Positions 1 to 9,227 of a DNA stretch of 43,386 nt are shown piece by piece. Positions within the stretch are counted from its first letter, which is position 1. Each line of letters begins with the position of its first letter. The notes beneath the pieces were generated by a model. The model searched no databases. It was not told where the DNA came from and saw nothing but the letters and a program-made list of their open reading frames with translations. The position numbers and the translations under genes are program-made. The stretch is from the NCBI GenBank assembly GCA_030949605.1, contig JAUZSH010000012.1, positions 1 through 43,386 of the forward strand. The letters are read 5' to 3'. The DNA is from Ghiorsea sp. (GTDB taxonomy: Bacteria; Pseudomonadota; Zetaproteobacteria; Mariprofundales; Mariprofundaceae).

Positions 1-408
1 AACTTTATGCCACATCGTGGTTTGCAACTGATGATGCGCGACATGAATCACCTGTATAAAGATGAGCCTGCTTTGCATGAAGTCGACTTTGATGAAGCAG
101 GTTTCCAATGGATTGATTGTAATGATGCTGAACAATCCGTACTTAGTTTTAAACGTAAAGACAAACAAGGTAATGCTGTGATTGTGGTGTTGAACCTAAC
201 ACCCGTTCCGCGTGAAAACTATCGTTTAGGTGTGCCGCAAGCAGGATTATACAAAGAAATCATGAACACCGATGCAGAGGCTTATGGCGGGTCAAACCTT
301 GGCAATAGCGGCAGTATTGAAGCGGATAACCAAGCATGGATGAATCAACAGCATTCCATTGTGATAACCTTGCCACCGCTTTCTTGTGTCATGCTTAAGA
401 AAATTTAG
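1..408 (+). CDS. glgB: 1,4-alpha-glucan branching enzyme, C-terminal part (cut by window edge)
   Basis: Glycogen branching enzyme moves alpha-1,4 glucan segments to alpha-1,6 branch points. Only the last 135 codons are present, because the frame is open to base 1. The text HRGLQLMMRDMNHLYKDEPA, followed by DEAGFQWIDCNDAEQSVLSF and a VVLNLTPVPRENYRLGVP segment, is characteristic of the end of the GlgB catalytic domain and its C-terminal all-beta domain. The C-terminus (PPLSCVMLKK) has the usual GlgB form. The TAG stop (406-408) directly abuts the first base of a 309-bp repeat element. Identification is from remembered family sequence; the catalytic Asp and Glu lie outside the window. Confidence 0.93.
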   Translation, partial: NFMPHRGLQLMMRDMNHLYKDEPALHEVDFDEAGFQWIDCNDAEQSVLSFKRKDKQGNAVIVVLNLTPVPRENYRLGVPQAGLYKEIMNTDAEAYGGSNLGNSGSIEADNQAWMNQQHSIVITLPPLSCVMLKKI

Positions 409-717
409 TAACTGCTGTTACGCAGTCGGGCTAAAATTCGTCATTTCCACGCAAGAACACAGAAACGAGAAAATATATAGCAGAAAGTCATGATTGAGGA
501 AGTGCAATTCAAGGTGAAGGCGTAAGCCTGAGAAAGAGTTCTGGGGTGTCAGTCGCGCATGCATGATGGTGCTTCTCATGCGGGGCTAAAGCCCCACTTC
601 CTATATTGAGATCGCAGTATTGCCGTTCATTTTAACGAATAAAGGTAATACTGTAGTTGACGCGCTACAAATGAGAGTGGAGTCATTCTTTCTCAACAAA
701 GTGCGTAACATCGGTTA
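409..717. repeat. MITE-like element, copy 1 (309 bp)
   Basis: This non-coding 309-bp unit starts TAACTGCTGTTACGCAGTCG and ends with GTGCGTAACATCGGTTA, so its ends are imperfect inverted repeats of about 16 bp. An almost identical unit of the same length lies in opposite orientation at 15145-15453. Inside is a strong hairpin built on GGGGCTAAAGCCCC. It sits directly after the glgB stop codon. The first 20 bases recur as a direct repeat at 719-738, just beyond the right end. No ORF of useful size is present, so movement would need a transposase in trans. Confidence 0.8.
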
Positions 718-718
718 G

Positions 719-738
719 TAACTGCTGTTACGCAGTCG
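719..738. repeat. Solo copy of the MITE terminus
   Basis: TAACTGCTGTTACGCAGTCG is identical to the first 20 bases of the 309-bp element at 409 and lies in the same orientation, 1 base past that element's right end. The sequence after it (739-841) does not match the element interior and contains no gene that I can see. It may be the remnant of a neighbouring copy or part of the target duplication. Confidence 0.6.
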
Positions 739-841
739 TGGCTTTCATTTTCTGCAATTCATCAAATGCCAGTCTTACAGCCTGGATTCTCTGGGGCATT
801 ATACTTAAGGGCAGTGGCGCTCCTGCGTGGGAATGCTCATT

Positions 842-1306
842 TCAATCCGTGAACTTTAACCAGCCCAGTACTTTTTGACTCGCTGCTTCATCTGCCCAAT
901 GAAGATTACCCATGTGTCTTTGGCTGACCTCCCCTTGTTGATCAATAATAATGGTGGTGGGTAAGCCGCGAACACCCAAACGTGATGTATGACGCATAGA
1001 ACCCATATTCAGCGGTGCTTGAATACCCTTGGCGGCATAAAAACTCTGGGCATCTTTTTGGTCGTTATCCAATGAAATCATTACCACATGAACATTGGGA
1101 TGCGCTTTGACCCATTGATCCATAGCTGGCATCTCTGTACGACATGGTGGACACCAGCTTGCCCAAAAATGTAAAATAACAGGTTTATTTTGTAGCGAAG
1201 CCAATGTTACAACTTCACCTTCCGCATTTTGCCATTGGTATTCAATGCTTTGCGCGGACAATGGCGCAAACAACATCACACTTAACACAATCCATATATA
1301 TCGCAT
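842..1306 (-). CDS. TlpA/ResA-like periplasmic thioredoxin
   Basis: The predicted product is a 154-residue exported thiol-disulfide oxidoreductase. Residues 1-20 form a signal peptide (MRYIWIVLSVMLFAPLSAQS). The redox motif WCPPC lies at about residues 51-55 inside HFWASWCPPCRTEMPAMDQW, and the cis-proline loop reads GLPTTIIID. This is the TlpA/ResA/DsbE fold, used in cytochrome c maturation or general periplasmic thiol reduction. No cytochrome-maturation genes are adjacent, so the partner is unknown. The ATG follows AGGGAG at good spacing. The gene stands alone between two repeat-rich spacers. Confidence 0.88.
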   Translation of the reverse strand: MRYIWIVLSVMLFAPLSAQSIEYQWQNAEGEVVTLASLQNKPVILHFWASWCPPCRTEMPAMDQWVKAHPNVHVVMISLDNDQKDAQSFYAAKGIQAPLNMGSMRHTSRLGVRGLPTTIIIDQQGEVSQRHMGNLHWADEAASQKVLGWLKFTD

Positions 1307-1321
1307 ATTAACTCCCTTGTT

Positions 1322-1462
1322 GAGACCTCTGCACCGTGCACTTTTTTGGCTGCATCTGCGTTAAAAATAAGCCTTCAGTCCTCATTTATTACCAATAAAC
1401 TGCGGTTTCACCCTTATTTTTGCCTTGATTCGCTCAAAAAATGACTACGGTGTAGAGGTCTC
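1322..1462. repeat. 141-bp foldback element with GAGACCTCT ends
   Basis: The unit begins GAGACCTCTGCACCGTG and ends with the inverted counterpart CTACGGTGTAGAGGTCTC, giving a terminal inverted repeat of about 17 bp. The interior is also an imperfect palindrome: AAAAATAAG near 1364 faces CTTATTTTT near 1420, and TTTAT faces ATAAA. The whole unit could therefore fold into one long hairpin. CTCTGCACCGTGC also occurs in the hairpin at 43314-43354. It lies between the divergent tlpA-like and ybiT genes, so it could also act on either transcript. Confidence 0.7.
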
Positions 1463-1610
1463 TTGTTTGAAAATCAGTCGTAACGTACAACGTAAACTTA
1501 CGGGAACCTCAAAGAAACACATGCTTTCGTCAAACTTGAACTTTCCAAGCTGGATTTCGCCACCATTGGTATATCAGGATATGGCTCTTGTATATCTGTC
1601 ATGAGGCTCT

Positions 1611-1626
1611 AAAGTCCGCGGACTTT
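1611..1626. promoter_or_regulatory. Perfect 16-bp palindrome upstream of ybiT
   Basis: AAAGTCCGCGGACTTT is an exact palindrome 45 bases before the ybiT start codon, in otherwise AT-rich spacer (1463-1670) where I see no gene. The position would suit an operator, but no regulator is known to me for this sequence. It may equally be a repeat remnant. Confidence 0.3.
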
Positions 1627-1670
1627 CAACTCCCTAGTCAAGAGTTAATCTTAGGTTTTATGGTAACACA

Positions 1671-3263
1671 ATGATTTCTACAACTGGTATCACAATGCAA
1701 TTTGGGCAAAAGCCCCTGTTTGAAAACGTCACGGTTAAGTTTAGTGACAACAATCGCTATGGTTTGATTGGCGCAAATGGATGCGGTAAATCGACATTCA
1801 TGAAAATCCTAGGTGGTGATTTGGTGCCAACAGCAGGTTCAGTTCAGCTTGGTGCGCATCAACGTATTGGTAAGTTGCGTCAAGATCATTTTGCTTTCGA
1901 AGAATTTAGCGTGATTGACACTGTGATGATGGGCTTTGAAAAGCTGTGGAAAATTAAAGAAGAAAAAGATGCCATTTATGCTCTTCCCGAAATGAGTGAA
2001 AAAGATGGTATGCGTGCTGGAGACTTGGAAGCTGAATTTGCTGAGTTGGATGGATACAGTGCCGATGCCAATGCGGGTGACTTGCTACTGAGTATGAATG
2101 TACCCATTGAATTGCATGATGAAAAAATGAAATCTATCGCACCAGGCTTGAAGTTGCGTGTATTGCTTGCCCAAGCCTTGTTTGGTGACCCTGAAATTAT
2201 TCTGCTTGATGAGCCAACCAACAACTTGGATATTAATGCTATTCGCTGGTTGGAAACGGTTATCATGTCGCGCAATGCAACCATGATTATCATTTCACAT
2301 GATAGACACTTTCTGAATAGTGTATGTACGCATATGGCTGATGTGGATTATGGTGAAATTCGTTTGTATCCGGGTAATTATGATGACTACATGGAAGCCG
2401 CAGCCTTGGTGCAAGAAAAACTCTTGCAGAACAATGCTAAAAAAGCTGGTGAAATTGCAGAGCTGCAAGCTTTTGTGCGCCGTTTTTCTGCCAATGCTTC
2501 CAAAGCAACGCAAGCGCAATCTCGCGCTAAAAAGTTGGATAAAATCAAATTGGATGAAGTTAAAGTATCCAGTCGCGTCATGCCCTTCATGCGATTCAAC
2601 CAAGATAAGAAATTATTTAAAATTGCATTAGAGCTTAAAGGTGTGAGTAAAAGTTTTGATAAACAGCAGATTTTCAAGAAATTTGATTTGATGATTCCAG
2701 CAGGAGAACGCGTGGCTGTGATTGGAGCCAACGGTATTGGTAAAACCACATTACTGCGCTGTTTGGCAGGTGATTTGGATGTGAATGAAGGGGATATTAA
2801 ATGGGCTGAAAACGCAAATATTGGTTATTACGCGCAAGATCATACCCACGACTTCAAAGATAATGAAACGGTGTATGACTGGATGGCGCAGTGGAAAAAA
2901 GATGAACATGGCGAGCAGGAAATACGTGGAAACTTAGGTCGCATGCTGTTCAGTAAACTTGATATTGAGAAAAAAGTTCAGCAGTTATCGGGTGGTGAAA
3001 AAGGGCGCATGCTGTTTGGTAAGTTTATGTTTAAAAGTCCGAATGTGCTGCTTCTTGATGAACCAACCAATCACATGGACATGGAATTTATCGAATCCCT
3101 AAATACGGCACTTGAGCATTATGAAGGTACACTTATTTTTGTATCCCATGATAGGGAATTTGTATCTTCACTGGCGACACGTATTATTGAAATCACAGAA
3201 GATGGTATTACCGACTATCATGGAACGTATGAAGAGTATCTGAAGTCCCAAGGCGTTGCTTAA
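1671..3263 (+). CDS. ybiT: ABC-F family ATPase YbiT
   Basis: This 530-residue soluble protein has two ABC ATPase domains and no membrane segments. ABC-F proteins act on the ribosome. Walker A motifs are GANGCGKST (about residue 35) and GANGIGKTT (about 352). Walker B/D-loop segments are [11 protein letters not shown] and [11 protein letters not shown]. The first signature reads [12 protein letters not shown] instead of LSGGQ, as in E. coli YbiT, while the second is QLSGGEKGR. The length equals E. coli YbiT (530), and blocks such as [13 protein letters not shown] and [10 protein letters not shown] match it. The linker at about 235-300 is charged and helical. The Shine-Dalgarno is weak, but the N-terminus aligns with the family. 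Confidence 0.95.
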   Translation: MISTTGITMQFGQKPLFENVTVKFSDNNRYGLIGANGCGKSTFMKILGGDLVPTAGSVQLGAHQRIGKLRQDHFAFEEFSVIDTVMMGFEKLWKIKEEKDAIYALPEMSEKDGMRAGDLEAEFAELDGYSADANAGDLLLSMNVPIELHDEKMKSIAPGLKLRVLLAQALFGDPEIILLDEPTNNLDINAIRWLETVIMSRNATMIIISHDRHFLNSVCTHMADVDYGEIRLYPGNYDDYMEAAALVQEKLLQNNAKKAGEIAELQAFVRRFSANASKATQAQSRAKKLDKIKLDEVKVSSRVMPFMRFNQDKKLFKIALELKGVSKSFDKQQIFKKFDLMIPAGERVAVIGANGIGKTTLLRCLAGDLDVNEGDIKWAENANIGYYAQDHTHDFKDNETVYDWMAQWKKDEHGEQEIRGNLGRMLFSKLDIEKKVQQLSGGEKGRMLFGKFMFKSPNVLLLDEPTNHMDMEFIESLNTALEHYEGTLIFVSHDREFVSSLATRIIEITEDGITDYHGTYEEYLKSQGVA

Positions 3264-3318
3264 GTCGAGATTGAGATAGCGTGAGATAGGAAAAATAAGC
3301 TTATTTGTCAACCACTTA

Positions 3319-3346
3319 CCACTCCCACGCTAAAGCATGGGAGTGG
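3319..3346. terminator. Hairpin between convergent ybiT and argG
   Basis: CCACTCCCA pairs exactly with TGGGAGTGG around a short loop containing CTAAAG. It lies between the ends of two convergent genes, where a bidirectional terminator would be expected. Neither strand has a long T tract after it, so termination strength is doubtful. Confidence 0.5.
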
Positions 3347-3386
3347 ATAAAAGGTGTTAAACGTTTCGTTGAACGCAGGCTTTTCC

Positions 3387-4596
3387 TTATTTACCTGCCA
3401 ACTGATTCATGCGCAAACGAAGTGCATTGAGTTTGATAAAACCGTCTGCATCTTTTTGGTTGTATGCGCCTTCATCATCTTCAAATGTGCATAAACGCTC
3501 ATCAAACAACGAATTGTCTGAACGGCGACCAAGCACCATCACATTACCTTTGTACAATTTAAGGCGAACATCACCATTCACGGTCACTTGTGAAGCATCA
3601 ATCGCCGATTGCATCATGCGTGTTTCAGGGGCAAACCAATAACCATTGTAAATCAGTTTGGCATAACGCGGCATTAACTCATCTTTGAGATGTGCCGCTT
3701 CTCTATCCAATGTAATAGCTCTCAATTGCCCGATGTGCTTTAAGCATAATCGTGCCACCGGGTGTTTCATAACAACCGCGCGATTTCATGCCCACATAAC
3801 GATTTTCAACAATGTCGATACGACCAACACCATGTTTATTACCCACGCGGTTCAATTCACGCAATACTTCAGCAGGTGTCATGGTTTTACCGTTGATGGC
3901 AATAATATCGCCACCTTTGTAGGTCAATTCAATTTCTTCTGGGGTGTCGGGTGCATTTTCGAGGGAGGCTGACCAACGCCACATATCTTCACCTGGTGCA
4001 ACCCAAGGGTCTTCCAAATCATAACCTTCATACGAAATATGCAATAAGTTTGCATCCATAGAATATGGCGACTTGGAATTTTCACGTTTGCGCTCAATGG
4101 GGATATTGTGTTTATCGCAATATGCCAACATATCATTGCGTGAATTCAAATCCCATTCGCGCCACGGTGCAATCACTTTCACATCAGGTTTAAGCGCATA
4201 AAAACCAAGCTCAAAGCGAACCTGATCATTGCCTTTACCTGTTGCACCATGCGATACTGCATCCGCACCCTCGATATTGGCAATTTCAATCATTCGCTTG
4301 GAAATCAGTGGGCGGGCAATGGATGTGCCGAGCAAGTATTCGCCTTCATAAATCGCATTGGCACGAAACATAGGGAACACAAAATCGCGTACATATTCTT
4401 CGGTTAAATCATCAATATAAATCGCCGATGCGCCACAAGCCTCAGCCTTAGCGCGGGCTTCTTCAACCTCATCACCTTGCCCAATATCGGCGGTGAATGT
4501 TACCACCTCACATTGATAGGTATCTTGCAACCATTTGAGAATAATTGAGGTGTCCAAACCACCCGAATAGGCTAAAACAACTTTATTGACTGACAT
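3387..4596 (-). CDS. argG: Argininosuccinate synthase, frame broken by one base
   Basis: ArgG joins citrulline and aspartate using ATP in arginine synthesis. The first frame (4596 down to about 3718) shows the ATP loop AYSGGLDTS, then [13 protein letters not shown] and [22 protein letters not shown]. It then stops at YYIG. The second frame resumes at [19 protein letters not shown] and runs to the stop at 3387. Removing one base near 3717 fuses AIES to ITLDREA and gives a 402-residue protein of normal length. I chose ATG 4596 ([13 protein letters not shown]) because GGAG lies 7 bases upstream; a GTG at 4602 is also possible. The extra base is not in a homopolymer. It is either an assembly error or a real inactivation causing arginine auxotrophy. 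Confidence 0.9.
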
Positions 4597-4653
4597 ACAC
4601 ACACTCCAAATTTATCAAATTTACTTGAACGCAGGCGAAACCTATCGTTTTTT

Positions 4654-5595
4654 TTATCTAGGGCTATGACTATCCAAAATCTTATGCGCTGCATCGCAAT
4701 CTGCTTTGATTTGTGCTGCCAAATCATCGGCAGAGACAAAGGCTCTATCCTCGCGAATGCGTTTGACAAAGTGTACCTTTAATCGCTTACCATACAAATC
4801 TTGTTGCGTGTCCAACAGGTGTGATTCAAGCAACAATGTACGCCCATGAAATGTGGGACGATAACCCAAATAAGCAGCTGATTTTATCTTTATACCATCA
4901 TATTCCGACCATGCCGCATAAATACCCACTGGTGGATGTGTTAAATCTTTCACCTGCACATTGGCTGTCGGGAAACCCATCTTGCGCCCACGCTTTTCAC
5001 CATGACCCACGCGACCTGAGATGGAATAACAATGCCCCAATAAATCATTCGCCAAATCAAAGTCTGCGGCTTCAATCGCTGAACGAATACGGCTTGATGA
5101 CACCACTCCACCATCCAGCGCAAAAGCAGCCGCTTCCGTTACCGTAAAGCTATGCACATCACCAAGCTTTCGCATCATATCCGCTTGCCCTTGCCTGTCT
5201 TTACCAAAGGCAAAGTCATAACCGACATGAATATGTTTAAAACCCAAGCTATTATAAATATGGCGCATAAAATCTTCTGCGCTCATGGATGCCAAAGCTT
5301 GATTGAAATGAAGCAACAACACCGCATCCACCCCCGCATCTTGCAAATCCTCCAAACGTTCATGCAAATGCGACAAGCGGCGTGGAGCTTCTTCGGGAAA
5401 CAAAAAGGCTCTGGGGTGGGGTTCGAAGGTAATCACTACGGATTTTTTATGACCCAATGCCGCCGCATGACCATTTAATTCCGCCAACACTTGCTGATGC
5501 CCCATGTGCACACCATCAAAGTTACCAATGGTAATGGCGCAACCAGCAAGCCCTGCATTTTTTGCAGCATCAAAAGAACGTAAAATTTTCATCAC
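4654..5595 (-). CDS. ribF: Bifunctional riboflavin kinase/FAD synthetase
   Basis: RibF makes FMN and then FAD from riboflavin. The N-terminal FAD synthetase half shows ITIGNFDGVHMGHQQVL (nucleotidyltransferase HxGH-type motif), FEPHPRAF and VGYDFAFGKDRQG, with VSSSRIRSAI near residue 165. The C-terminal flavokinase half shows GRVGHGEKRGRKMGFPTANV, LPVGIYA-like text (PPVGIYAAW) and LLESHLLD. The 313 residues are normal for the family. It lies 57 bases upstream of argG and 62 bases downstream of pgl on the same strand, so it may belong to the same transcript. Start is ATG 5595 or the next codon, ATG 5592; no strong Shine-Dalgarno separates them. Confidence 0.94.
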   Translation of the reverse strand: MMKILRSFDAAKNAGLAGCAITIGNFDGVHMGHQQVLAELNGHAAALGHKKSVVITFEPHPRAFLFPEEAPRRLSHLHERLEDLQDAGVDAVLLLHFNQALASMSAEDFMRHIYNSLGFKHIHVGYDFAFGKDRQGQADMMRKLGDVHSFTVTEAAAFALDGGVVSSSRIRSAIEAADFDLANDLLGHCYSISGRVGHGEKRGRKMGFPTANVQVKDLTHPPVGIYAAWSEYDGIKIKSAAYLGYRPTFHGRTLLLESHLLDTQQDLYGKRLKVHFVKRIREDRAFVSADDLAAQIKADCDAAHKILDSHSPR

Positions 5596-5657
5596 TGAAA
5601 GATAAGAAGTGAATCCAAAAGTGTCGAGAAACTTCTAGCGAGACTACTGCATCATAC

Positions 5658-6332
5658 CTACCAAGCAGCCTTATCCACCACCCAGGTTGCATTTTCAATA
5701 AACGTAATCGGTAAATCAGCACCCTTACTTATATCTTGAAGCACACCTTTTTTAGATGCACCTGTTGCCAAAATGAAGCATTGTTTGTGATTATTCAAAG
5801 CTTTAAAACTCAAACTTACCCGCTCGGATGGGGGTTTTGGGGAGTCAAACTCGGCAACTGCCAAACTGTTGCTGTTTAAGGTGTCATGGTTGGGAAATAA
5901 GCTTGCGGTATGTCCATCTTCGCCCATGCCTAACATCACCAAGTCAAAGGTTTTAATCGTGGCTATTTCTTTGGCATAGGATTCTGCGGCGGCTTGTGTA
6001 CCGTTCGTAAAATCAACGCTATGAATATTCTCTTGTGGAATCGCCACATGGTCTAACAAGGCATGGCGTGCCATGGTTTCATTTCTATCGGGATGTCCTG
6101 ATTCAAGCGCACGTTCATCACCAAACCAGACATGTACTTTCGCCCAATCCATATCTGCATCACGCAATAAGCGGTAGCACAATTCAGGTGTGCTGCCGCC
6201 TGCCAACACCCAATGAAACACACCATCTGTTGCAATCGCCTTGGTACAGGCTTGAATCACTTCACCTGCCACAAATTGCGCGGCTTCTTTAGCTGTGGCG
6301 AAGTGTTTGAGCGGGTTGTTGTTAAATAGCAT
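5658..6332 (-). CDS. pgl: 6-phosphogluconolactonase
   Basis: Pgl hydrolyses 6-phosphogluconolactone, the product of Zwf, in the oxidative pentose phosphate pathway. Family motifs are visible: FHWVLAGGSTPELCYRLL, VHVWFGDERALESGHPDRNE, FDLVMLGMGEDGHTASLFP and a SERVSLSFKALN segment. The start is ATG 6332, one base after the gnd stop codon (224 residues); an upstream start at 6386 would overlap gnd by 53 bases and add residues that the family lacks. The tight spacing implies translational coupling with gnd. Confidence 0.93.
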   Translation of the reverse strand: MLFNNNPLKHFATAKEAAQFVAGEVIQACTKAIATDGVFHWVLAGGSTPELCYRLLRDADMDWAKVHVWFGDERALESGHPDRNETMARHALLDHVAIPQENIHSVDFTNGTQAAAESYAKEIATIKTFDLVMLGMGEDGHTASLFPNHDTLNSNSLAVAEFDSPKPPSERVSLSFKALNNHKQCFILATGASKKGVLQDISKGADLPITFIENATWVVDKAAW

Positions 6333-6333
6333 G

Positions 6334-7251
6334 TTATTTCTTTGCTGGCTTAATTTTGTGCCCACCAAAACCCGCACGTTGTGCATTCACAATTTTACCC
6401 GCATACGCATCTTTTTGGCGGCTTCTAAAACGCATTTGTAATGCTAATGTCAACACAGGTGCAGGAATACCCAAATCAATGGATTCGTTGACTGTCCAAC
6501 GCCCTTCACCTGAATCATCCATCCAATCGGATAATGAAGAAAGATCCACATCTTGATCCAATGCATCAATTGTCAAATCCAATAACCATGAGCTGACCAC
6601 AGAACCATGCTGCCAAACCCTTGAAATCTGCGCCATATCCAAATCAAATTCTTCTTTGGCTTTCATGATGTCATAACCTTCAGCGAAAGCTTGCATCATG
6701 CCGTATTCGATGCCGTTATGTACCATTTTAACAAAATGACCCGAGCCAACAGGCCCCATGTGACCCCAGCCTTTGCCATCATCGGATGCCAAAGTTGTCA
6801 GTGCTGGTGCAATCAAATCAATGGCAGGTTTCTCGCCACCAATCATCAATGAATAACCATTTTTCAGACCCCAAACACCACCCGATGTGCCGCAATCGGC
6901 AAATAAGATGCCCTGTTCTGCAAGCTCTGCGCCACGGCGTTGTCCTTCTTTATAATTGGAGTTGCCACCATCAATGATTAAATCACCAGCTTCAACGCCA
7001 GCTTCTAAAAGCTTGGCAATAGTGTCATCCACATATTCATGCGGCACCATAATCCAAAGCACACGGGGCGCAGAAAGTTTGGCAATCACATCTTTTAAAT
7101 CGCTGGCAGCTTGTACGCGTTCAAACTCATCGGCTAAAGCTTTGCCTGGTGTCGCATCCACATCAAATGCCACCACATCATGGTCGCCCTGCATCAAGCG
7201 TTTGACCATATTGCCGCCCATGCGACCCAATCCAATCATGGCTAATTTCAT
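6334..7251 (-). CDS. gnd: 6-phosphogluconate dehydrogenase, short (decarboxylating) type
   Basis: Gnd oxidatively decarboxylates 6-phosphogluconate to ribulose 5-phosphate. The 305 residues match the short class of about 300 residues rather than the 470-residue E. coli type. The Rossmann motif MIGLGRMGGNM is at residues 5-15, followed by LIIDGGNSNYKE, CGTSGGVWGLKNGYSLMIGG and HFVKMVHNGIEYGMMQA, which carries the catalytic Lys. The short class is often NAD-preferring, which I infer rather than see. Only 2 bases separate it from the zwf stop and 1 base from the pgl start. Confidence 0.94.
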   Translation of the reverse strand: MKLAMIGLGRMGGNMVKRLMQGDHDVVAFDVDATPGKALADEFERVQAASDLKDVIAKLSAPRVLWIMVPHEYVDDTIAKLLEAGVEAGDLIIDGGNSNYKEGQRRGAELAEQGILFADCGTSGGVWGLKNGYSLMIGGEKPAIDLIAPALTTLASDDGKGWGHMGPVGSGHFVKMVHNGIEYGMMQAFAEGYDIMKAKEEFDLDMAQISRVWQHGSVVSSWLLDLTIDALDQDVDLSSLSDWMDDSGEGRWTVNESIDLGIPAPVLTLALQMRFRSRQKDAYAGKIVNAQRAGFGGHKIKPAKK

Positions 7252-7253
7252 TG

Positions 7254-9227
7254 TTAAACTCCTTCTGTATTCTGTATTTCTGCGGATTCTACCCAGTCTT
7301 GGGCATCCACAATAATATCATAACGCTCGCGCGCAATTTGTTTCATGGTCTCAGCAAAGATGGGGTTATCCATCAACACACGACAAAAATCGTGCTTGCT
7401 CATGGTGTATAAAGCGCAATATGTTTTGGCAAAGGTGTTTGTGCCCAATTGTTCAGCACTTAACAAACTTAGCTCACCAAAAATATCACCCTGTTGTAGT
7501 GTCTTTAAGATTTTACCCTTTTTATTACGAACTTCCACTTCACCTATTCGTATAACAAACAACTCGTGGGCTTCACTTTGCGCATCAACAATTTGGTCAC
7601 CTGCATCAAACACCACTGATTTAAGCATAGAAGAAAACGCACTAAGCATGGCTTCATCACTGCCTTCAAACATTGGAATGCTACGCAGTGCCGCCTTGGA
7701 TGAGCGGGTTGGCCAACGGCGTTTATTGCGCGGTGATAATAAGTGAAAAGAAGATTTTGGCCCCCATGAACCAAAGGGGTAATTGGGCAAGGTTTCATCT
7801 TTTTCTTTGCCCCAAACATCCAAGATGGGTTGCACAATCTTCCAAGATGTTTCCACCAAATCTGAGCGCGAAAACAATGATGGGTCACCGCGCATACAAT
7901 CAAACAGCATGGTTTCATAACCAAGCCCTGGTTGGGTGGTAAAAACATCATCATACTCAAAATTCATGGTGACTTTGCGCAAGTTCATCGATGGACCAGG
8001 ACGCTTGGCAAGGAAATGCAGCTCAATGCCTTCTTTGGGCTGAATGCGAAAGATTAATTGGTTGGCTTCAAGTTGTTCGGCAGCAGGTGTGCCTCTAAAG
8101 GTGAAGTCGGGTGCTTGTTTAAATTGTACCACAATCTCGGTGGACTTGCGGCTCATACCTTTGCCAGAGCGCAAATATACAGGTACACCATCCCAACGCC
8201 AGTTATCAATGCGCAGTTTAATCGCAGCAAAGGTTTCGGTGTTGGAATCAGGGTCAACATGCGGTTCATCGCGGTATGCCTTGGCGGGTGAACCATCGGG
8301 GTTCAAACCTGCATCATATTGTCCACGCACAGCATGCTCATGCACTTCATCATGTTTCAAAATACGCACAGTGTTGAGTAATTTATGTTTTTCATTGCGA
8401 ATAGCTTCCGCATCAAAGGATGTGGGTGGTTCCATGCACAAATATGCCATCATTTGAAACAAATGATTCTGAATCATATCGCGCACAACACCCGCTTTAT
8501 CATAATAACCACCTCGCCATTCCACGCCAATTTGTTCATTGGCAGTGATTTGGATGTGGTCGATATGGGTATGATTCCACAGGGGTTCAAACATACCGTT
8601 CGCAAAACGAAATGAAACCAGATTTTGTACCGCTTCTTTGCCCAAATAATGATCAATGCGATAAATTTGGCTTTCATGCCAATAGGTCAAAATATCTTTA
8701 TTGAGCTTTTGTGCAGAAGCGAGGTCTGTGCCGAATGGTTTTTCAACCACAATACGTCGCCAACCTTGGCTTTCTTCATTCAAACCCGTGCCTTGCAGAC
8801 CCTTTGAAATCATACTGACAATCGATGGCGGTGTTGCCATATAAAACAACACATTGCCTTGCGTTTCATGCCGACCATTAAATGCATCAAGAAAACGGCT
8901 TAAGTTTTGATAAGTTTTCCCATCTTCAAATGAACCTTGTAGGTAATGAATATTGGCACAAAAGTTGTCCCACGATGTTTCATCAAAGCTTTCCCTGCGC
9001 GAATGTTTGTGTACATCCACACTGATTTTTTGGCGAAAAGTTTCCGTGCTAAAGTCATCAATAGACAAACCCAAAATGACAAAGTTTTCAGGTAATAAGC
9101 CATCGCTGTAAAGATTAAATAACGATGGAATCAACAACCGTTTGGTTAAATCACCCGATGCACCAAAAATCACAAATACGCAGTGGTCAGGTGTTGCCAA
9201 AGGTGTGCTGATGTGGCGTTGGTTCAT
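7254..9227 (-). CDS. zwf: Glucose-6-phosphate dehydrogenase with C-terminal cNMP-binding-like domain
   Basis: Zwf oxidises glucose 6-phosphate to 6-phosphogluconolactone. Residues 1 to about 505 form a full G6PDH: nucleotide loop FGASGDLTKRLLIPSL, active site RIDHYLGKEAVQN near residue 190, and FANGMFEPLWN. The family normally ends near 490 residues; here the protein runs to 657. The extra part, about residues 525-645, looks like a CRP-type cyclic-nucleotide-binding fold: MFEGSDEAMLSAFSSML, VFDAGDQIV, LFVIRIGEVEVRN and GDIFGELSLLS. The usual phosphate-binding Arg (PRSA-type motif after the GEL segment) is replaced by EQLGTNT, so ligand binding may be altered or lost. The ATG overlaps the suhB stop by 1 base. 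Confidence 0.92.
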   Translation of the reverse strand: MNQRHISTPLATPDHCVFVIFGASGDLTKRLLIPSLFNLYSDGLLPENFVILGLSIDDFSTETFRQKISVDVHKHSRRESFDETSWDNFCANIHYLQGSFEDGKTYQNLSRFLDAFNGRHETQGNVLFYMATPPSIVSMISKGLQGTGLNEESQGWRRIVVEKPFGTDLASAQKLNKDILTYWHESQIYRIDHYLGKEAVQNLVSFRFANGMFEPLWNHTHIDHIQITANEQIGVEWRGGYYDKAGVVRDMIQNHLFQMMAYLCMEPPTSFDAEAIRNEKHKLLNTVRILKHDEVHEHAVRGQYDAGLNPDGSPAKAYRDEPHVDPDSNTETFAAIKLRIDNWRWDGVPVYLRSGKGMSRKSTEIVVQFKQAPDFTFRGTPAAEQLEANQLIFRIQPKEGIELHFLAKRPGPSMNLRKVTMNFEYDDVFTTQPGLGYETMLFDCMRGDPSLFSRSDLVETSWKIVQPILDVWGKEKDETLPNYPFGSWGPKSSFHLLSPRNKRRWPTRSSKAALRSIPMFEGSDEAMLSAFSSMLKSVVFDAGDQIVDAQSEAHELFVIRIGEVEVRNKKGKILKTLQQGDIFGELSLLSAEQLGTNTFAKTYCALYTMSKHDFCRVLMDNPIFAETMKQIARERYDIIVDAQDWVESAEIQNTEGV

